A stretch of 64,000 bases of DNA, taken from assembly GCA_001692895.1 (NCBI GenBank), contig KV748199.1, positions 1-64,000 on the forward strand. Reading direction: 5' to 3'. The notes under the pieces were generated by a model. That model was not told the DNA's origin, ran no database searches, and was given only the letters and a program-made list of their open reading frames with translations. Positions 59,299-64,000 of the stretch are shown here, in pieces. Numbering within the stretch: the first letter of the stretch is position 1; each line of letters opens with the position of its first letter. The DNA is from Cenococcum geophilum 1.58 (Eukaryota > Ascomycota > Dothideomycetes > Gloniales > Gloniaceae). Position numbers and translations under genes: made by a program.

Positions 59299-60135
59299 AT
59301 GGCCAACAAAGTGAAAACCTACTTCCTAGTCCCAGGCTGGGACTTCCCCGTCGGCTCGATCCAGCTGGGCGCCGTGATCACCGACCCAGCATTCCCACAC
59401 CGAGCGCTCAACGAGGACGACCTGGTACCCATCGACACCAAGATCCACCCGTCGGACAAGTACGACTTCAGCTCGACGATCGACAAGTCGCGGAGCAACA
59501 AGTTCGGGCTGTGGGCGCAGTTCCTGCAGATCTTCGGGCTGGGCGGCGAGCTCAGCGTCGCGTTCGACAAGGGCGCCATCGACAAGTACTCCTTCAAGCA
59601 CATGCACACCGAGTGGTTCCTGCCGAGCGCCGCGTTCGCGAAGGCATGCGTCAAGGTGCCGAATGTGGCGGACTTCCTCGAGCAGACGGAGTACAAGAAG
59701 CCTGTGTATGTCATTACGGGCCTAAAGACGGTCGAGGGTGCGAGCGTCACGACGGCTAAGAGTAAGGGCCGTGGACTCAAGGCGAAGTTGGGGTTTGATG
59801 GCACGCCGCCGGCGGTGCCGATTACGGTGAGTCCGGAGGCGGAGCATCAGAATAACGAGTCGGAGACTGATGGGTTTGAGAACTCGTCAGCGATTGTATT
59901 TGCGTTTCAGCTGAGCAAGGTGGCGTCTAAGGAGGGCGGCCAGAATGTGTCGGTCAAGGAGCATACGAAGGGCGCGCTGTATGGGGTTAGGGAGAAGAAG
60001 AAAGTGGATTTAGAGACGGAGGTTGCGGCAAGCGTAAAGTTGGAGGGGAGAGAGATTGTGCCGGTGGTTGACGAGGATGGCGAGGAGGTTTGTAATTGTG
60101 TCTTGCCTGATATGGCTGCAATAGACGATCCTTGA
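59299..60135 (+). CDS. fungal gasdermin-like protein (RCD-1/HET-Q1 type)
   Basis: A single exon encodes 278 aa. The start KTYFLVPGWDFPVGSIQLG followed by ITDP-FPHRALN, the block KKPVYVITGLKTVEGASV, then GFDGTPPAVPI, then IVFAFQLSKV and KGALYG near the C-terminus resemble the fungal gasdermin-like family. Members form membrane pores and trigger cell death after activation, in N. crassa by meeting of incompatible alleles and in Podospora by cleavage of a short C-terminal tail. The neighbouring convergent gene (stop codons about 112 bp apart) encodes an S8 protease, as for HET-Q1/HET-Q2, which is strong support. A basic stretch VREKKKVDLE at about residue 230-240 precedes the acidic C-terminal tail and could be a processing region (inference). 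The third-codon GC bias is high in the 5' half, more than in neighbouring genes. The family call is by recognition, not by search. Confidence 0.72.
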   Translation: MANKVKTYFLVPGWDFPVGSIQLGAVITDPAFPHRALNEDDLVPIDTKIHPSDKYDFSSTIDKSRSNKFGLWAQFLQIFGLGGELSVAFDKGAIDKYSFKHMHTEWFLPSAAFAKACVKVPNVADFLEQTEYKKPVYVITGLKTVEGASVTTAKSKGRGLKAKLGFDGTPPAVPITVSPEAEHQNNESETDGFENSSAIVFAFQLSKVASKEGGQNVSVKEHTKGALYGVREKKKVDLETEVAASVKLEGREIVPVVDEDGEEVCNCVLPDMAAIDDP

Positions 60136-60247
60136 TCGGAAAGTCTAGGGTTCTTCTAGCCATCATAGTAACTTTAGGGCAGTTTATGGACTTGTGGTCA
60201 AGTATCAGCTTTCACACGAATATTTAAGCGCCTTTGTGATGAAACAT
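60136..60247. other. 112-bp convergent spacer, gasdermin-like and protease genes
   Basis: This is the short AT-richer spacer between two stop codons. The transcripts probably overlap in their 3' ends. Confidence 0.7.
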
Positions 60248-63200
60248 CTACACTTTCTTTAATTTATCTAGTATAGATCCATATACATTCGTCATATCTT
60301 TATCAAATAACTTCCCTGGATCTATGTAGAGATAATTGCCTCTATTCCTAGTCATGAACCTGAAAACCTCTAACATTCCCTTTCGCTTCTTCAATTGTGA
60401 AACGTAGAACTTCTCATCTTCCGACTGGGCGTGATGCCGCGCATAGTCCAGCACGACGGCCGCCAGTGCCGCAGCGATCGGCGTTGCAAAGGACGTCCCG
60501 GACTTTCGTTGCTGGCCTAGCTTGAACTTAGTCGGCCAAGATGATCTCACGTCTTCGCCTAGAGCGCAGAGATTTCGCCCCACTGCTGGCTCATCTGGGT
60601 TGAAAGTTGACGGAGTCCCCTGATCATTAGCGGAGTTGATACAAATAACTTCGTCTTGATTAGCCGGATATGCAATGTCGTCATTGCCGCCACCGTTACT
60701 AGCGGCGCAGAAAATGAGGATTTTGGCTTTGAAGGCTTCATCAATGGCGTCTTGTATACCTTTAAGGCACTTTTTAAACGAGGGAAGCCGAAGGACATGC
60801 TTATGATATCGACTTTCCAGTCTCTTGTGGCGTGGAGGATTGCCTTTCTAATGTCAGCTCGTATTACCAATACTAGCGAATGATATAATAAAGGAGAGAG
60901 GGGATGATTCCAGGGCAGACGACAGGCCGCTGGTTAGGAATTGCGAAGTGCTCTAGCGGGTCTTTGCAAAATGTCTAATACCCCCAATCAAGAATTGTGG
61001 ACTCCTTCGTCTAATCTAGGGAGTTTGGATAGCCTTACATCTTCTATAGTCTTAGGGTCTGATAATTCGTCATCTTCGGTAATACGAGCAACAAAGATGT
61101 CTGCATTTCGTGCCACTCGCAGGAGCAGTGCTGCTGCGTGCGTGCCATGCCCATGTGTATCTTCAACTTTGCTATCTTTCAGCAAAAAGCTTTGGGTAGT
61201 AATTCTTGCTCGGTTCATAGAAATGAAGCTCTCGGTCATGTCAATGCCCGTATCGAGGATAGCAATTTTAACGCGATTCTCCTGTTTGGGGGTCTTCGGC
61301 AGAAGTGGAAAAACGTCCTCGCGAAGGGATTTGAACCACTGGTCTGCATGGCCTGCCGCACCCACGCGTGGATCCTTATCGTCAAAAAGAGCAAACTCAT
61401 TCCTGTTAGATCTTGGCTGGGCTGCTTTTTTCCGTCTCCGACGCCTAGTGGACGGTGACCGACTCCCGGCGTTAGTAGCGGACTCTGCTACTTGGTGGTC
61501 GATTTCGGGTAAGCCCTGAGACGATTCTTGGTGCGGCTCCTGATTTGACTCATCCAGACTACTTACACAATTACCTCCTCTTCTCTTACGATTTCGAGCC
61601 TTCGAGACTTTTTGCTCTACGGCTTCAGTTCTAGAAGCCATGGCGACCGAGAACTCAGGCTGAATCAAAACCCCAGCACTTGCCCCCGTGGTGGCCCCTT
61701 TGCTTAACTTACAGTTCGTTTGCCGCGATATGGAGGAGTCTGATATGCTGGCCGAGCTCATCGGAGATAATGTTCTATCATCAGATACAATATGCTCCCC
61801 GTCGTGAGCCTCATGGACGGTGGGATACCTCTCTGATAGATCAAGTGGGTGAAGTGGAGTATCTCTGCTATGTGTATCCTGTATCTTATCGCTAACCGCT
61901 GCACCCGTTCTGAACTTTGGGAGAGCTGAGTGATGCTTGGTCTGATTAGACTCAAGTAAAAGCTTATCCAATTCAGTGACAGATAGTTGGTAGCCTCTTA
62001 GCTCCTTCTCTAACGGCCATGCAACGTTCCTGTAGAAGGATTGGTATAGGGTTGAGCCGTCAAAATCATTGGCATAGCCTTGGAGATTCCAATTTAGACA
62101 AAATTTAACAGCCTGGCGGTAATCATCGTGTACATCCCAATCAGCATCATCGCAAAGCCTGACTGCAGCCCAATAATCTGTATTCACATCAACTTTCCCC
62201 TCGGGGGTTAGATCTTCCTCCAATCTATACTCCTCTATGGGTTTCCCAAAGAAAAGCTCCAAGAGGACAATTCCCAAGGCAAGGACGTCCGGATTCGGGT
62301 GGACAGACTGTTCTTCTTCTGGGAATGGATGGTTTCCGAGGTTCGAGTCAAATTGAGTGGATATGACTGGTCGTGGAAGAATTTCGTCCTGGATAGTTTG
62401 CATGAACCGGATACTGTCTTTGCTCCATCCCTTTGGAAGCCATGGAGTGCCACAAAGTTGTAGAGCAGAGTTTGCTATGACGACAGCCAATACGTGGTTC
62501 AATCCAGACTGTTGCAAACTAGACTTAAGCCGCAAAGATTTCTGGATGACTTCGCTTAAAGGTATTTGGTGACGAACCTTCTTGGCGAAAGATTGGCGGG
62601 GAGGGGGTGGGTTTCTCCAAATCTTATCGTTCTCGATCACAAGATTGAGAGACAGATTGTTGTTGCGTGGAGCAGCTAGACAGATGGACTTTATCGGAGG
62701 ATCAGAACGGGGAGCCAGATTTTCCATTGTGCCATCTGTCGAGTGGACTACTATGGGTATTGATGAAGGGGCGATATCACTATCGTCTGGTCAGCTGAAA
62801 GGAAAAAAAGATGAAACTGCGGTATTGCCTGCTTACTCTGCGGCTGTTACACAGACATTGCTCTCCTGCCATATTTGTGGAGTAGTATTCGGCCTATTTA
62901 TGAGTAAGTCAAACGTAAGTTTTGACCGGTGGTTTTCCGCGCTTCGATGCGTTGCCAAGTACAGTATACCCTCGTGCGTAGAATGACAATTACATGNCCA
63001 GTGATTCGACACTATTTCGTACAGAACCTTCGCAAATCTCCGAACATCCTGTGCGGGCGCTTTGTCTGGCGGCTTCGACAGATCAACTGGGACCAGTTTG
63101 GAACAAATACGGCTCAACTCTTTTTCATACTGAGTTATTTGTTTTGATATTTCGCTGCGGCAATTATGTGGTGGCCCAAACAAGAAATCGGTACATAATA

Positions 63201-63629
63201 GGTTTCCATATCCTAGGGCTGAGAGTCTGGGGTATGCCGGAACGGTGGCATAGCTCTGTTGAATTGACACAGCTATCAGCTAATTTACCAACGCTCTAGA
63301 AAGGATAGTCATACAGTTTGGTGGAAAAGCTCCGATAAATCTACCAGTAAACTCTCAAATAACCCGAGCAAGCCCTCGATCTGGCTTACACAATCCTCTT
63401 GCAATTGCGCCCACGCCTGGCTCCTAAGAATGTAACCGAGCTTTTGCTGAAGCTGATTCAATATCATCACCTCTGAATAGAAGATGTGGTACGGCATCCA
63501 GACGTCGTCGTCGCCACTGCTTTCTTCAGCGCGATATTGCGCAGCGACTGCAAACTTTGGGAGAATCGCGCTCAACAACTCGAAGAGTTCAATCGCAGAG
63601 TTCCTAAACTTAGGAGATGCGGATGCCAT
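60248..63629 (-). CDS. subtilisin-like (S8) protease with N-terminal fungal regulatory domain, frame disturbed
   Basis: Minus-strand exons are 63629-63315, 63255-62837, 62779-61039 and about 60847-60248, about 1024 aa. Introns 1 and 2 are canonical (59 and 57 bp, the second with a CTGAC branch). The N-terminal ~480 residues, including LALGIVLLELFFGKPIEEYR, look like the fungal DUF7580 region found in death-related proteins. A Ser-rich linker with a basic RRRRRRKK stretch follows. The S8 core has Asp754 in AILDTGID (61252-61254), His in HGHGTHAAALLL (about 61144-61152) and the Ser in SGTSFATP (60491-60493). The expected role is cleavage and activation of the adjacent gasdermin-like protein. 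One oddity is that the conserved segment WKVDIISMSFGF (60780-60830) lies out of frame with both sides. A formally valid splice (donor GTAAGG at 61038, acceptor TTAG at 60848, 191 bp) would read through in another frame. An N lies at 62998. It may be a sequencing error, a compensated double shift, or an early pseudogene. Confidence 0.75.
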
Positions 63630-64000
63630 TTTTGAAGCATGGCGACTGGAGTGAAGGGACGTTGCCTCTCTCGGATTTAGAAAACTCAAGGACGGCGAGC
63701 GTACAAGGCTCGCGGTTCACTTCAAGGTGTTGTTCAGCCCTCCGCTCCGCCATCCATCCCCAGTTTCTTTAGCGTCGTGCGGCGCTAGCCGGGCCAAGGC
63801 GGCCCCCACGCGGAAGCTACATCGTCTAGTCAGTCCTTGACGATAGCACTTCTAGGAGCGCAACGAAATCCTTCAGGGCAGGAGCTCAGGAGCAATTTTT
63901 ACACTTTTTCTAAAACAAATGCCCCCTTTCAAGGTTTTTGCAGTGTCGGTTTGATACTATCATAAAGTACCAAAGTGGTCGAAGCCATCCAAGAGGTCTG
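63630..64000. other. 5' region of the S8 protease gene
   Basis: GC-balanced sequence with no gene of its own. The first in-frame ATG of the protease is at 63629; upstream codons in the frame have only a TTG. Nothing else is recognised before the window end. Confidence 0.55.

Noticed and set aside
59241..59759. 172-codon frame over the gasdermin-like gene
   Set aside because: It is a high-GC shadow frame of the 278-aa gene.
60941..61519. 192-codon plus-strand frame
   Set aside because: It is antisense to the S8 protease core.

Overview
This window comes from a filamentous ascomycete (Pezizomycotina). The evidence is short GT-AG introns of about 50-65 bp with CTAAC/CTGAC-type branch points, an asparagine synthetase and a RecQ helicase with fungal features, and a two-speed composition. 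Gene-rich, GC-balanced DNA lies at 50.3-64.0 kb, plus a small island at 1.95-3.65 kb. Most of 4.1-50.2 kb is AT-rich, repeat-filled DNA in which former coding frames carry TGG/CAG/CAA to TAG/TAA changes and Asp to Asn changes. That pattern is expected of repeat-induced point mutation (RIP). No tRNA, rRNA or CRISPR array was seen. Scattered N bases show a draft assembly.

Left part (1-28.9 kb): an AT-rich stretch is followed by an island with one two-exon multi-membrane-span gene, a hAT-like MITE carrying a 12-bp minisatellite and perfect palindromes, and several tandem arrays. A decayed block at 10.8-15.9 kb includes a recognisable protein-kinase pseudogene. A ~35-bp AT satellite is split by a short, nearly unmutated non-autonomous Ty1/copia element (16545-19023, minus strand, 179-bp LTRs, TSD ctagg). 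A RIP-damaged Ty3/gypsy chromovirus (21032-27376, minus strand, 192-bp LTRs, TSD aacct) follows.

Middle part (28.9-50.2 kb): a cluster of GC-rich minisatellites borders a three-element copia nest. Element A (29989-48055, plus) was entered by element B (31684-37726, minus, TSD gtttt) and element C (41066-47156, plus, TSD acctt). All LTR pairs and target-site duplications can be read directly. Remnants of another retroelement, a hairpin and a minisatellite lie between the nest and the genes.

Right part (50.3-64 kb): the genes are a short RecQ-family DNA helicase (+), a UBA/zinc-finger/UBX protein (-), a VAP/Scs2-type MSP-domain ER protein (+, divergent from the UBX gene), a glutamine-hydrolysing asparagine synthetase (+, with a Gcn4/CPC1-type site upstream), and a convergent pair made of a fungal gasdermin-like protein (+) and a large subtilisin-like (S8) protease with an N-terminal fungal domain (-). 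The last pair matches the known layout of fungal gasdermin/protease cell-death modules (RCD-1/HET-Q1 with HET-Q2) and is the most interesting system here. In this copy the protease frame is disturbed in the S8 core, by two apparently compensating shifts.
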